This document shows positions 18,076 through 25,938 of a DNA stretch of 31,695 bases, in pieces. The notes under the pieces are model-generated. The model searched no databases. It worked only from the letters and a program-made list of their open reading frames with translations, and was not told the origin of the DNA. This DNA comes from an archaeon (GTDB taxonomy: Archaea > Iainarchaeota > Iainarchaeia > Iainarchaeales > CSSED10-239), in assembly GCA_023230325.1 (NCBI GenBank), contig JALNXN010000009.1, forward strand, positions 1 to 31,695, in the 5' to 3' direction. The first letter of the stretch is position 1; each line of letters starts with the position of its first letter. The position numbers and the translations under genes are program-made.

Positions 18076-18546
18076 CTATTGAACTGTACAGTTAAAGGAT
18101 GGTGTTGAAGGTCTTGATTGAGAATCATTTTTATAAGCAATAACTGAGATTTTGTGTTTTGTGCCTGCATTTACTTCAGCATTAAAAGTGTGTTCTATTT
18201 TTCCTGAGGAATAGTCTAAAAATGTAGTGGCAGTATTTGGTATTAGTACCTCATTATCCATTTTTATTCTGTAACCTTTTACACGTGGGTCAGAAGCTGG
18301 GTTCATGTAAACTATAATTTTACTTGTTTGACAAGAAACAGAAGTAACAATTGGAGGGGTGATCGTGTTGTCAATCATCATAGCAAACTCATTTTGAGAA
18401 TCTATTGCACTTTCATTATTTGATTTTCCAATAGAGAGAATCAAAGTAACAACAATAACAGCAATAACTAATGCCCCACCGATAATAAGAAGATACTCTA
18501 AAGCACCTTGTCCTTTGTTTTTTTTTGAAAGTTTTTCAAACATCAT
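18076..18546 (-). CDS. Class III pilin with Fn3-like head
   Basis: 156 residues as written. Two Met codons are in tandem (18546 and 18543). AAGGT lies 4 nt before the first and 7 nt before the second, so 18543 is the likelier start. The leader KLSKKNKG precedes QGALEYLLIIGGAL (Gln +1, Glu +5), nearly the same helix as the paired pilins upstream. The head (~60-156) looks like a fibronectin type III domain: VTSVSCQTSKIIVYMNPASD ... GYRIKMDNE ... KHKISVIAYKNDSQSRPS. It has its own TATA region (18583-18600), so it can be expressed separately from the pilin pair. Confidence 0.85.
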   Translation of the reverse strand: MMFEKLSKKNKGQGALEYLLIIGGALVIAVIVVTLILSIGKSNNESAIDSQNEFAMMIDNTITPPIVTSVSCQTSKIIVYMNPASDPRVKGYRIKMDNEVLIPNTATTFLDYSSGKIEHTFNAEVNAGTKHKISVIAYKNDSQSRPSTPSFNCTVQ

Positions 18547-18582
18547 AATTACCTTTTACCAAAGTATATTTTTTAGTACATA

Positions 18583-18600
18583 TTATATTTTATATATAGA
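18583..18600 (-). promoter_or_regulatory. TATA region for the 156-aa pilin
   Basis: The minus strand reads TATATATAAAATATAATATG-like sequence here, predicting a start near 18560-18570 and a short leader that includes AAGGT at 18551-18555. It separates the downstream pilin/peptidase genes from the duplicated pilins. Confidence 0.5.
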
Positions 18601-18611
18601 AGAATAGATTT

Positions 18612-18657
18612 ATAAATATATTTAAAAAATTAAATAAAAAAAGAAAAAAGAAAGTTA
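18612..18657 (-). terminator. T-rich terminator after the paired pilins
   Basis: Immediately after the stop of the 183-aa pilin, the minus strand is CTTTCTTTTTTCTTTTTTTA-like with several T runs of 5-7. This should end or attenuate the transcript of the strongly expressed pilin pair before the next promoter. Confidence 0.5.
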
Positions 18658-18664
18658 GTCAAAC

Positions 18665-19216
18665 TTAATCTGACCAACTAAATTTTTGTTTAACAGAAGT
18701 TACAAATTTACCATTCTTTTCAGTTGTAATTTCTGCCCAATAAGAATCACCACATTTTTGAGTAAGATTTAAAGCTACATTTACACAGGCTGGAAGTTCA
18801 CCAGTAATTGCAGAACCTAAATCAACATTATCTGATTTTCTCCTAACCATAACAGGTACTTCATTTCCTGCGTAATCAAATACTTTTAGAGAATATACAC
18901 CTGAATCTCCTAATTCTTGCCAATTTAATTTTATTGAATTAGTTTGACCAGAAGCACAATTAAGAGGAGTAAACGCAACATTACAACCTGTCACAGCAGG
19001 CACATCAGCAGCATTTAAAGCATCAATTGCAACAATTGATGCTGGTTGTGGCATATCTAAACTTTGTTGTGCATTTTCTGCTTGGGTGTTTGCAGTCTCT
19101 CTACTTTGTCCACCCATACCAACAAGTAATGCAATTACAATTACAGCAATTAAAACCGCACCACCAATTAATAAAAGGTACTCTAAAGCACCTTGTCCTT
19201 TTTTATTCTTAAACAT
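18665..19216 (-). CDS. Major-type class III pilin, copy B of a duplicated pair
   Basis: 183 residues. MFKNKKG precedes QGALEYLLLIGGAV (class III signal, Gln +1, Glu +5), with a helix to ~residue 33. The first 62 residues are identical to the 194-aa pilin just upstream; the head then diverges completely until a W-Q-x-L-GDSG-x-YS-x-K strand and a shared 20-residue stretch at ~157-176. It carries three Cys in the variable part (GCN, LNCA, PACV) and one after (QKCG). It starts 12 bp after its paralogue behind AAGGTGAAATTAT, so the two are co-transcribed. Likely a structural pilin with a distinct surface. Confidence 0.9.
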   Translation of the reverse strand: MFKNKKGQGALEYLLLIGGAVLIAVIVIALLVGMGGQSRETANTQAENAQQSLDMPQPASIVAIDALNAADVPAVTGCNVAFTPLNCASGQTNSIKLNWQELGDSGVYSLKVFDYAGNEVPVMVRRKSDNVDLGSAITGELPACVNVALNLTQKCGDSYWAEITTEKNGKFVTSVKQKFSWSD

Positions 19217-19228
19217 ATAATTTCACCT

Positions 19229-19813
19229 TTAACTCCAATCAACTTTATATTTTACAGAAGTTACAAATTTACCGTTCTTTTCTGTAGTAATTTCAGCCCA
19301 GTAGCTATCTTGTGGATTAAATCCTGTAGGTATCCATGCATAGATTACTTGCTGAGTACTATCTAAATCCATAGAGTAAAATAAATCTAGATTTGCAGTT
19401 ACATCATCAGCAGTTAATAAATCATCAGCAATTGCATCATCAGCAACAACAAAATCCACATCTTTTAAAACTAATGCTTGATCTTGATAATTGTATAATT
19501 TTATACTGTATGTTCCGGAATCACCCATACCTTGCCAACTTACCTCAAACTTACAACTTTGACCATCAATTCCAACAATAAACCCAAAATCTAGTAGGGT
19601 ACAATCTCCAATTTCTGAAACAACACCTACAATTGATGCTGGTTGTGGCATATCTAAACTTTGCTGTGCATTTTCTGCTTGGGTGTTTGCAGTCTCTCTA
19701 CTTTGTCCACCCATACCAACAAGTAATGCAATTACAATTACTGCAATTAAAACTGCACCACCGATTAACAAAAGGTACTCTAAAGCACCCTGTCCTTTTT
19801 TATTTTTAAACAT
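19229..19813 (-). CDS. Major-type class III pilin, copy A of a duplicated pair
   Basis: 194 residues, with the same leader and pilus-core helix as copy B (62 identical residues). Its own central domain (~63-165) is acidic (DFVVADDAIADDLLTADDV region) and has two Cys (GDC, QSC). The near-C-terminal 20-residue stretch is shared. The ribosome site AAGGTG is strong and the leader before it contains the palindrome at 19831-19844. First in the pair, so probably the more highly expressed subunit. The two heads share only the GDSG-x-YS-x-K strand and C-terminal strands, suggesting one fold with different exposed loops. Confidence 0.9.
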   Translation of the reverse strand: MFKNKKGQGALEYLLLIGGAVLIAVIVIALLVGMGGQSRETANTQAENAQQSLDMPQPASIVGVVSEIGDCTLLDFGFIVGIDGQSCKFEVSWQGMGDSGTYSIKLYNYQDQALVLKDVDFVVADDAIADDLLTADDVTANLDLFYSMDLDSTQQVIYAWIPTGFNPQDSYWAEITTEKNGKFVTSVKYKVDWS

Positions 19814-19830
19814 ATAATTTCACCTTTTTT

Positions 19831-19844
19831 TGTTTATATAAACA
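19831..19844. promoter_or_regulatory. Perfect palindrome / TATA element before the paired pilins
   Basis: TGTTTATATAAACA is a perfect 14-bp palindrome centred ~24 bp upstream of the pilin ATG. It contains a TATA box. If used as such the mRNA would start at the ATG and lose the strong AAGGTG site, so it is more likely an operator or RNA hairpin. In that case transcription would start from the TATA-like sequence near 19955-19968. Confidence 0.5.
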
Positions 19845-20034
19845 TTTTTGTTTATTAAGATCAAATAGTTTAAATTTTTAACATCATATTTTTTGTCTAA
19901 ATTAAAAATATAACACCTCATCAAACTATATTATCTATTCAAAATATTACAACATTATATTTATATAGTTTTCTATTTTGAAAAGCTAAGTTAATTTTGT
20001 AAATATTTTAGCAAATTTTAAAAATAAGGTGTAT

Positions 20035-20253
20035 TTAAGATAAAGCTTGATCTTGAATTTCTGTCACTTGATCTACTTTTTTTGCAGAAGCTTGCTTTAA
20101 ATACAATCCAACTAATAGAGCGACAAGGATAACAATTCCCAAAATTACTAAAAACTCTAGGGATAATTGGGCTCTATTATCATCTTTTAATAGCTCTCTT
20201 TTTCTATTTAATTTATTTAAAAATAATCTAATTGTTTCTTTTTTATAAATCAT
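20035..20253 (-). CDS. Stub class III pilin (72 aa) with long leader
   Basis: 72 residues. An unusually long basic leader (~29 residues, MIYKKETIRLFLNKLNRKRE then LLKDDNRA) precedes QLSLEFLVIL (Gln +1, Glu +5) and the helix. Only ~20 polar residues (KQASAKKVDQVTEIQDQALS) follow. The mature form would be ~43 residues, so no head domain. It could be a core subunit, an assembly platform-associated minor pilin or a remnant; the clean signal argues against a remnant. It lies between the repeat array and the paired pilins. Confidence 0.7.
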   Translation of the reverse strand: MIYKKETIRLFLNKLNRKRELLKDDNRAQLSLEFLVILGIVILVALLVGLYLKQASAKKVDQVTEIQDQALS

Positions 20254-20570
20254 ATTTTCTCGTATTTAAATTTAATTAATTTTATATTTTTTTTCTTTTA
20301 ACTCTTATTTCAAATTTAATTCTTATTTCAAATTTAACTCTTATTTCAAATTTAATTCTTATTTCAAATTTAACTCTTATTTCAAATTTAACTCTTATTT
20401 CAAATTTAATTCTTATTTCAAATTTAATTCTTATTTCAAATTTAATTCTTATTTCAAATTTAACTCTTATTTCAAATTTAACTCTTATTTCAAATTTAAC
20501 TCTTATTTCAAATTTATATTTACTTCTTTATATTATACTTACATTTTATTTGAAATTAAACATACTTTTA
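20254..20570. other. Intergenic region carrying the 18-bp repeat array
   Basis: 317 bp between the platform gene and the 72-aa pilin. Apart from the tandem array (20297-20512) it holds only AT-rich flanks. TATTTGAAATTAAA near 20548-20561 resembles an array unit in the opposite orientation. No start codon precedes the repeat on either strand within its open frames, so it is not a gene. Confidence 0.7.
20297..20512. repeat. 18-bp x 12 tandem repeat array with one two-state position
   Basis: Twelve contiguous copies of TTTAAYTCTTATTTCAAA, perfect except position 6. Reading 1 to 12 that base is C T C T C C T T T C C C. Total 216 bp. There are no spacers, so it is not CRISPR. It lies inside the pilus locus, upstream of the 72-aa pilin and downstream of the platform genes. 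Confidence 0.95.
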
Positions 20571-21470
20571 TCAGATCATTCCTGATAACATACTTGTTAA
20601 AACTAATTGAGATATAAAATATATAAAATATGCTATTGATAATAATATTGGAAAGTAAATTGTAACATTTGTTAATTTTCCTTCCCTCATCATAGATATC
20701 ATTGCTGATGCTGCTAATGTTTCAATTACAATATATATATCTAATAATATAAAAATTGAACTTTGAGCTTTAACAGCAATTACCAATGCTCCTGCTGCCG
20801 CAATACCACTATCAATTGCAACATCTGAAAGAAACTTTGTAATTACTCTTGTTAATCCAAAGATAAATGGAGAAATTATACCCCCTGCTGCAACAATAAA
20901 AATAGTCTGCAACATAGTTTTTGTTAATCTTTCTTTTTTAACTCTAAATAAATATTTAGTATCATTTGCAATTTCATCTAAAACATCTGCTAATTGAGCA
21001 CCTGTTCTTAAAGATTCTTGAATTAATGTTACTGTTCTTTTTATTATTTTAGAGTCTACTCTTATTGTTAAATAAGTTAAAGCAACATGTAGGGTGTCAC
21101 CCATCTCTAATCTTCTAATAACACCATTAATTTCTTCTGATAATTCACCATAATCTGAAGAGGCAACTTCTCTTAATGCAAAATCAAAAGATGACCCTGC
21201 TTTCATAGTGTCTGCAATTAATTTAAGTGCATCTGGCCAGTATCGTTCTATGTTTTTTATGTGATTAGAATATTTGTAAATAGGAATACCTATTCCTAAA
21301 TCTATAATAATTACAAACAATAGAATTCCTAGTTTTATATTAATTAAAAAACCTAAAACTCCAAATATTAAAGCACCTACAATTATTGCAATAAACCAGT
21401 AATTTGCTGGAATTTTTATTTTTAAGGAATTAAGATATATTTGGTATCTATCTAAAAATTTTGATTTCAT
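20571..21470 (-). CDS. Pilus platform membrane protein (T2SSF/TadC-like)
   Basis: 299 residues of the GspF/PilC/TadC family (PF00482). N-terminal helices (~25-42, ~45-63) precede a cytoplasmic helical domain whose pattern AGSSFDFALREVASSDYGELSEEI ... GDTLHVALTYLT ... LIQESLRTGAQLADVLDEIA is typical, followed by further helices (~185-205, ~222-255, ~275-297). It forms the inner membrane platform on which the ATPase acts. It starts 7 bp after the stop of the larger paralogue, in one operon with it. No in-frame defects. Confidence 0.85.
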   Translation of the reverse strand: MKSKFLDRYQIYLNSLKIKIPANYWFIAIIVGALIFGVLGFLINIKLGILLFVIIIDLGIGIPIYKYSNHIKNIERYWPDALKLIADTMKAGSSFDFALREVASSDYGELSEEINGVIRRLEMGDTLHVALTYLTIRVDSKIIKRTVTLIQESLRTGAQLADVLDEIANDTKYLFRVKKERLTKTMLQTIFIVAAGGIISPFIFGLTRVITKFLSDVAIDSGIAAAGALVIAVKAQSSIFILLDIYIVIETLAASAMISMMREGKLTNVTIYFPILLSIAYFIYFISQLVLTSMLSGMI

Positions 21471-21477
21471 TTCATAA

Positions 21478-22620
21478 TCACAATTTTGGTTCTATCATCT
21501 TGATGTAGTATATTAATACTATAAAAATTATAGGCATAGCCACTAAAAAGATTAAACTTAAAGTTGTTGGTGTCATTACGCCTGGTAAGAATAATTCTCC
21601 ACCTTGTCCTAAAGGGGCATTTGCAATTGCACCTAAAATTGCTGCAAAAACAGGAAGAACAATTGCCATAAAAATAAAAATTACTCCGAAAAAATTCATC
21701 TTTTCTCCAAAAACTTTTGCAGATTCTAGTAAATCAAACGATACTGCGTCTGCAACACTATTAATTGTATTTGCAAGATTACCACCTGTGTTTAATGTTC
21801 TTACAATATGGGATAAAGCAATACTATAATTTCTAGATTGGCTTCTAAGAGCTGCATGCCTTAAAGCTGTTTTTGTATCTGTACCATTTTCAATCTCTAA
21901 AATAGATCTTGCCATCTCTTCAGACAAAACTCCATAATCATTTTTTGCAACAGATTGTAAAACCTTATATAATCCAATTCCTGCTTGTAATTCTGTAGAA
22001 ATATGTCTTAAAGCAAAAGGTAACTCTATGTCAATCAAGACCCCTCTAGTCTTTGCTTTTTGCATAGGTATAAAATATGCGAAAACAACCATTAATATTA
22101 TAAAAATAAAAACTAAAACAAAAGGGATAGTTATTAGCAATATAGGTTTAACTAAAGAAAAAATAATCAATAACAAGAATGCAAAAAAACTGGCACCTAA
22201 AACTGAGAAAATTGCAGAGAAAATTAAATGCTGAACCAATGTTCTTTTGTTATTTGCAGATGTTAGATAGAAGGATATTTTTTTTGCAATTTTATTTTTT
22301 AAAATTAATAAAACAATTTTATCAATCAGGCCCTTTAGAGGTTTATATAATTTAACTGTGCTTTTTTCTAAATTTGAATTTGAATTTCCTAATATTTTTG
22401 TTTCTGCATCAATATCTAATCTTGAAAGTTTACCTTCTGAAATGATATCTCTTAATTCTTTTAAATGACCCTCTGACATGCTAGAGCTAGTACCATCTAA
22501 ACTTGATTTTTTTTTCATTTTAGAAACAATATTTTGTACAGCATCAAGATCGATGTCTAGTTCATCTTTTGAATTCCCATCATTTTTTTTAAGTGTTTTT
22601 AAAGTTTTTGAGTCAACCAT
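21478..22620 (-). CDS. Pilus platform membrane protein (T2SSF/TadB-like) with N-terminal extension
   Basis: 380 residues. A ~115-residue charged N-terminal part (LDIDLDAVQNIVSKMKKKSS region) comes before the T2SSF core. The core has helices ~130-190, then the cytoplasmic segment FALRHISTELQAGIGLYKVL ... GTDTKTALRHAALRSQSRNYSIALSHIVRTLNTGGNLANTI, and four more hydrophobic segments to the end. With the 299-aa protein it makes the usual pair of platform subunits in Tad-like and archaeal pili. AAGGTAAATAAAT before the ATG gives good spacing. The extension may contact the ATPase (inference). Confidence 0.85.
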   Translation of the reverse strand: MVDSKTLKTLKKNDGNSKDELDIDLDAVQNIVSKMKKKSSLDGTSSSMSEGHLKELRDIISEGKLSRLDIDAETKILGNSNSNLEKSTVKLYKPLKGLIDKIVLLILKNKIAKKISFYLTSANNKRTLVQHLIFSAIFSVLGASFFAFLLLIIFSLVKPILLITIPFVLVFIFIILMVVFAYFIPMQKAKTRGVLIDIELPFALRHISTELQAGIGLYKVLQSVAKNDYGVLSEEMARSILEIENGTDTKTALRHAALRSQSRNYSIALSHIVRTLNTGGNLANTINSVADAVSFDLLESAKVFGEKMNFFGVIFIFMAIVLPVFAAILGAIANAPLGQGGELFLPGVMTPTTLSLIFLVAMPIIFIVLIYYIKMIEPKL

Positions 22621-22668
22621 ATTTATTTACCTTAAATATTTTCTAATATTTTATTACATGTTTATACT

Positions 22669-24399
22669 CTATGATTTGTTTTTTATATATTCTAATTGGA
22701 TTTCCTTAGATACATCAGTTATGCTTCTTATTTTCTTTGAAATTAAATTATTTATAACATTAATTTTGTTTTCAATTTGTTTTTTAATATCTTGATCATC
22801 AAAGTTTGTATAAGCTTTAATTGTTTCAAAAAATTTAATTGGATTTTCTGTTCTTTCAAGAGTATCTGTTTCTGGATTCCATTTAAAAATAATATTTACT
22901 TTTGCATCATTTTCTAAAACATCTAAAATTTCTGCAATTGCAGTTATTCTTCTTACTTGTCCTTTTGCTGATCTTAATCTTTTTTGAATAATTATAAAAT
23001 CTACACCCGCAAGCATTAGTGGAGGTACACTCATTGGAGGAGAGGTAATTCTTACAATTGTTTCTTTTGCAGAGTTGGCGTGAATTGTTCCCATACAACC
23101 ATCGTGACCAGTGTTCATTGCAGTAAATAAAGTTGTAGCTTCAGTGTGTCTTATCTCTCCAACAATTATTCTATCAGGTCTCATTCTTAAAGTATTTTTT
23201 GTTAAAATTTCTAAACTTAATTCTCCTCTTCCTTCTAATCCAGGAGGTCTTCCTTCAAATCTAATTACATGTTTGATTGGAAGTTTTAATTCTGCTGTGT
23301 CTTCAATTGTTAAAACTCTATCAGCTTCTGGAATGAAGTTTGCTAAAACATTTAAAGTTGTTGTTTTTCCTGAACCTGTTCCTCCTGAAATTAAGATGTT
23401 TGCAGGTTTTGCTCCAAAACCCTCTACTGCACACCATAAAAATGCTGCAACTTCTGTATTTAAAGTTTTAAAAGTTACTAGATCTACTATTGTGTATGGG
23501 TCCTCCCTAAACTTTCTAATAGTTATTGTGGAACCATCAATTGATGCTGGAGGAAATGTTGCATTAACACGAGAACCATCTGGAAGTCTTGCATCTAACA
23601 AAGGTGTGGAAATGTCTACTTGTCTTCCAATTGATCTTGCAATTTTATCTACAATTTCTTGAATCCCATCATCTGAATAGAATGTTATGTTTGTTGTCAT
23701 CATACCATAGGATACATGATAGACATACACTGGTTTTTTAGGACCAACAACCATAATTTCTTCTAACTTATCATCATCTAAAAGTGGTTCTAAAACTCCA
23801 TAACCAGTCATTTCCTTTACAACTGAATTTGCATAAAATGGATATAGATGCTTTGGAATATTAATTTCAGAAGCATTTTCAAGAATATCAATAATCTTTT
23901 GATAATATATATTTTTTCTTTGTAAAGGATCTCTTATCTTATATGGATCTGTTGATATTAATCTTGTTGTTGCTTCCTTTAAAGTATTAATTATTAATTT
24001 TTGAGAAGGTGTTGGTTTTGGAACTGGAATTTTATAGTGAAGTAAGGATTGATTTTTTAATCTGTAAATTTCAATATCACCATACTTTGTAATTAAGTGA
24101 GCGGACTCATCTAACAACTTATTTTCAAATTCTCTTTCTGGAATTGTAACTGGTTGGCTTGGTTTTTTTATTTTTGTTTCTGAAAGAGTGTCTAGATCTT
24201 CAAAGGAGGCCTTTTTTTTAAGAGAGTTAAATTCATTATCTTTAATTTCTTCTGATAGTTTTAAAGATAAACTATTTGTAGAATCATCTTTGGAACTTTG
24301 ATCACTAGAAAGGTCATTAACAGACTTAACTTTAAGAGAATCTTCTTCTTTTTCCACTTTATATTTTTTAATTAAATTATCTAATTGTGACTCTGCCAA
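22669..24399 (-). CDS. Type II/IV secretion ATPase (TadA/CpaF type) for pilus assembly
   Basis: 576 residues, a hexameric ATPase that powers subunit insertion. An acidic, low-complexity N-terminus (1-~95) precedes the N2 domain (~105-320). The ATPase has Walker A GGTGSGKT at 339-346, Asp box TIEDTAEL (364-371), Walker B RIIVGEIR (410-417) and His box GTIHANS (437-443). The start is TTG, chosen because AGGTG, 5 nt away, overlaps the rfcS stop (TAGGTG), and no ATG fits better. No archaellum accessory genes are nearby, so the machine is a pilus rather than an archaellum. Everything needed for activity is present. Confidence 0.9.
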   Translation of the reverse strand: MAESQLDNLIKKYKVEKEEDSLKVKSVNDLSSDQSSKDDSTNSLSLKLSEEIKDNEFNSLKKKASFEDLDTLSETKIKKPSQPVTIPEREFENKLLDESAHLITKYGDIEIYRLKNQSLLHYKIPVPKPTPSQKLIINTLKEATTRLISTDPYKIRDPLQRKNIYYQKIIDILENASEINIPKHLYPFYANSVVKEMTGYGVLEPLLDDDKLEEIMVVGPKKPVYVYHVSYGMMTTNITFYSDDGIQEIVDKIARSIGRQVDISTPLLDARLPDGSRVNATFPPASIDGSTITIRKFREDPYTIVDLVTFKTLNTEVAAFLWCAVEGFGAKPANILISGGTGSGKTTTLNVLANFIPEADRVLTIEDTAELKLPIKHVIRFEGRPPGLEGRGELSLEILTKNTLRMRPDRIIVGEIRHTEATTLFTAMNTGHDGCMGTIHANSAKETIVRITSPPMSVPPLMLAGVDFIIIQKRLRSAKGQVRRITAIAEILDVLENDAKVNIIFKWNPETDTLERTENPIKFFETIKAYTNFDDQDIKKQIENKINVINNLISKKIRSITDVSKEIQLEYIKNKS

Positions 24400-24407
24400 A
24401 AAAACAC

Positions 24408-25382
24408 CTATTTTTTATTTATTAAAATTATTTGAGCTAAAAGGGCCTCTAATTGAATTCTATCATTTGCACCTTCAACCAATCTAAAATTTATTTCTGC
24501 AATAATTGTAATTATTTTTATTTTTGTTTTAATATCTAATTTATCATCAGGAAAATCAATTACTTTTTTATAAATTTGAGAAATTATGTCTTCTCCTGAT
24601 AACCCTTGTTCAAATAATAAAGTTTCTAAATAGCCTCTTGCTTTTAAATAATTTCCATTTAAACATTCATCAATTAAATTAATTATGTCTTTTGGTTGTG
24701 CTGAATTTGAAACTTCATAGATTATATCTTGTGTAACCTTATCTGTCATTGAAGATGCTGCTTGTAGATAATTGATTGCTGTTCTCATATCCCCTTCACA
24801 CACATCATACAAGGCATCAATTGCATTTTCTTCAATCGATATCTTTTCATTTACTAATATTGGCTCTATACCTTTTTTAATATCTTCCTTTTTTAAAGGT
24901 TTAAATTTAAATAAAGAACATCTACTTTGAATTGGAGCAATTAATTTTGAAGAATAATTTGCATTTAATATAAATCTTACAGTTCCTGTGTATTTTTCCA
25001 TAGTTCTTCTTAAAGCTTGTTGAGCATCTGTAGTTAAAGCGTCTGCTTCATCTAGAAAGATTATTTTAAAATTAGACCCTAAAGGTATTGTTCTTGAAAA
25101 ATCTTTAATTGCACCTCTTACAACATTTATTCCTCTTTCATCTGAAGCATTTAATTCTAGAAAATCTTGAGAGAAGTTACTTCCAAATAGTTCCTTTGCC
25201 ATTGCCACTGCACAACAGGTTTTTCCTACACCTGGAGGTCCTGCAAATAATAAGTTAGGCATACTTTTCTTTTCAACATATTTTTGTAATCTTGGAACTA
25301 TATGACTTTGACCTACAACTGACTTTAGTAACTTAGGCCTGTATTTTTCTGTCCAAGGAAAAGAATTTTCTAAAACTACCAT
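24408..25382 (-). CDS. rfcS: Replication factor C small subunit
   Basis: AAA+ subunit of the clamp loader that opens PCNA and places it on primed DNA. 324 residues, the usual size. Walker A GPPGVGKT (~48-55), the ELNASDERGI segment (76-85), Walker B IIFLDEAD (~107-114), sensor 1 LNANYSSKL and the SRC motif at 153-155 are all present. The C-terminal collar region is helical. The TATA element (25395-25412) is centred ~26 bp upstream with no ribosome-binding site, so the transcript is probably leaderless. Its stop overlaps the ribosome site of the pilus ATPase. The large subunit rfcL is not in the window. No intein is present. Confidence 0.94.
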   Translation of the reverse strand: MVVLENSFPWTEKYRPKLLKSVVGQSHIVPRLQKYVEKKSMPNLLFAGPPGVGKTCCAVAMAKELFGSNFSQDFLELNASDERGINVVRGAIKDFSRTIPLGSNFKIIFLDEADALTTDAQQALRRTMEKYTGTVRFILNANYSSKLIAPIQSRCSLFKFKPLKKEDIKKGIEPILVNEKISIEENAIDALYDVCEGDMRTAINYLQAASSMTDKVTQDIIYEVSNSAQPKDIINLIDECLNGNYLKARGYLETLLFEQGLSGEDIISQIYKKVIDFPDDKLDIKTKIKIITIIAEINFRLVEGANDRIQLEALLAQIILINKK

Positions 25383-25394
25383 ATTAAAACTACT

Positions 25395-25412
25395 TTTAAA
25401 TATATATATTAT
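25395..25412 (-). promoter_or_regulatory. TATA region giving a leaderless rfcS transcript
   Basis: The minus strand reads TATAATATATATATTTAAAA-like sequence, centred ~20-26 bp before the ATG at 25382. No ribosome-binding site lies between. As the first promoter of the run it may also drive the pilus ATPase and platform genes. Confidence 0.5.
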
Positions 25413-25503
25413 AAATTAACATTAAAATAATAACCCAATATATTTATAACCCTTTTTATAGGAATAATATATAAAGATAGAAAAAGTTAAAAGAGAAAAA
25501 CAT

Positions 25504-25896
25504 ATGAAAAAAATAAAAATAAATTATAAAGTAATTATTTTATTTATAGTTGCTACAGTTATATCTCAAGCATTAATTAAATTATTATCACCTAGTAATT
25601 TTCTAAAAAGTCCCACATACATATTCTTACCAATTGTTGGCTTTTTTGGAATGTATTATTTTAGTAAAGAGATTATGAGTTATGTTAAGATTAATAACAA
25701 ATTTACATTTGCTGGTTTTTTTATAATTATAACTTTATTATGTTTTTATATAGCGCTATATATGTTCTATTGGAATACACTTAAAGTTTTAAATAATCAA
25801 CCAATTGCATTTCCTTATTTTAAAATATTATTAGATTCTGCATTTTTGGAATTTATAATTTCAGGTGTCTTTGGAATTTTTTCAATTAAAAAATAG
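25504..25896 (+). CDS. Small membrane protein, unknown
   Basis: 130 residues with a basic start (MKKIKINYK) and four hydrophobic segments (~9-25, ~36-54, ~68-92, ~108-126). No motif I recognise. The ATG follows a purine-rich AAAGAGAAAAACAT stretch, and AATATATAAAG (25467-25477) is a likely TATA box. It is 42 bp upstream of the methylthiotransferase gene on the same strand and may share its transcript. The gene is supported by length, an ATG with a promoter and consistent membrane composition; function cannot be assigned. Confidence 0.65.
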   Translation: MKKIKINYKVIILFIVATVISQALIKLLSPSNFLKSPTYIFLPIVGFFGMYYFSKEIMSYVKINNKFTFAGFFIIITLLCFYIALYMFYWNTLKVLNNQPIAFPYFKILLDSAFLEFIISGVFGIFSIKK

Positions 25897-25938
25897 AAGT
25901 TTACTTTATCTTACTTAAATTTATAAAGGTAAGAATAT

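Noticed and set aside
20297..20512. CRISPR array or repeat protein gene
   Set aside because: There are no spacers between units, no cas genes, and unit length is 18 bp. Frames stay open because 18 is a multiple of three, but no start codon precedes them and stops flank closely on the minus strand.
23111..23662. 183-residue open frame on the plus strand
   Set aside because: It is antisense to the Walker A/B region of the pilus ATPase, which has all motifs intact. No promoter or ribosome site.
13770..25382. Archaellum (motility) operon
   Set aside because: There are no FlaC-H type accessory genes and no archaellin-like abundant pair with fla gene order. Two platform proteins plus a TadA/CpaF ATPase point to an adhesive or uptake-type pilus.
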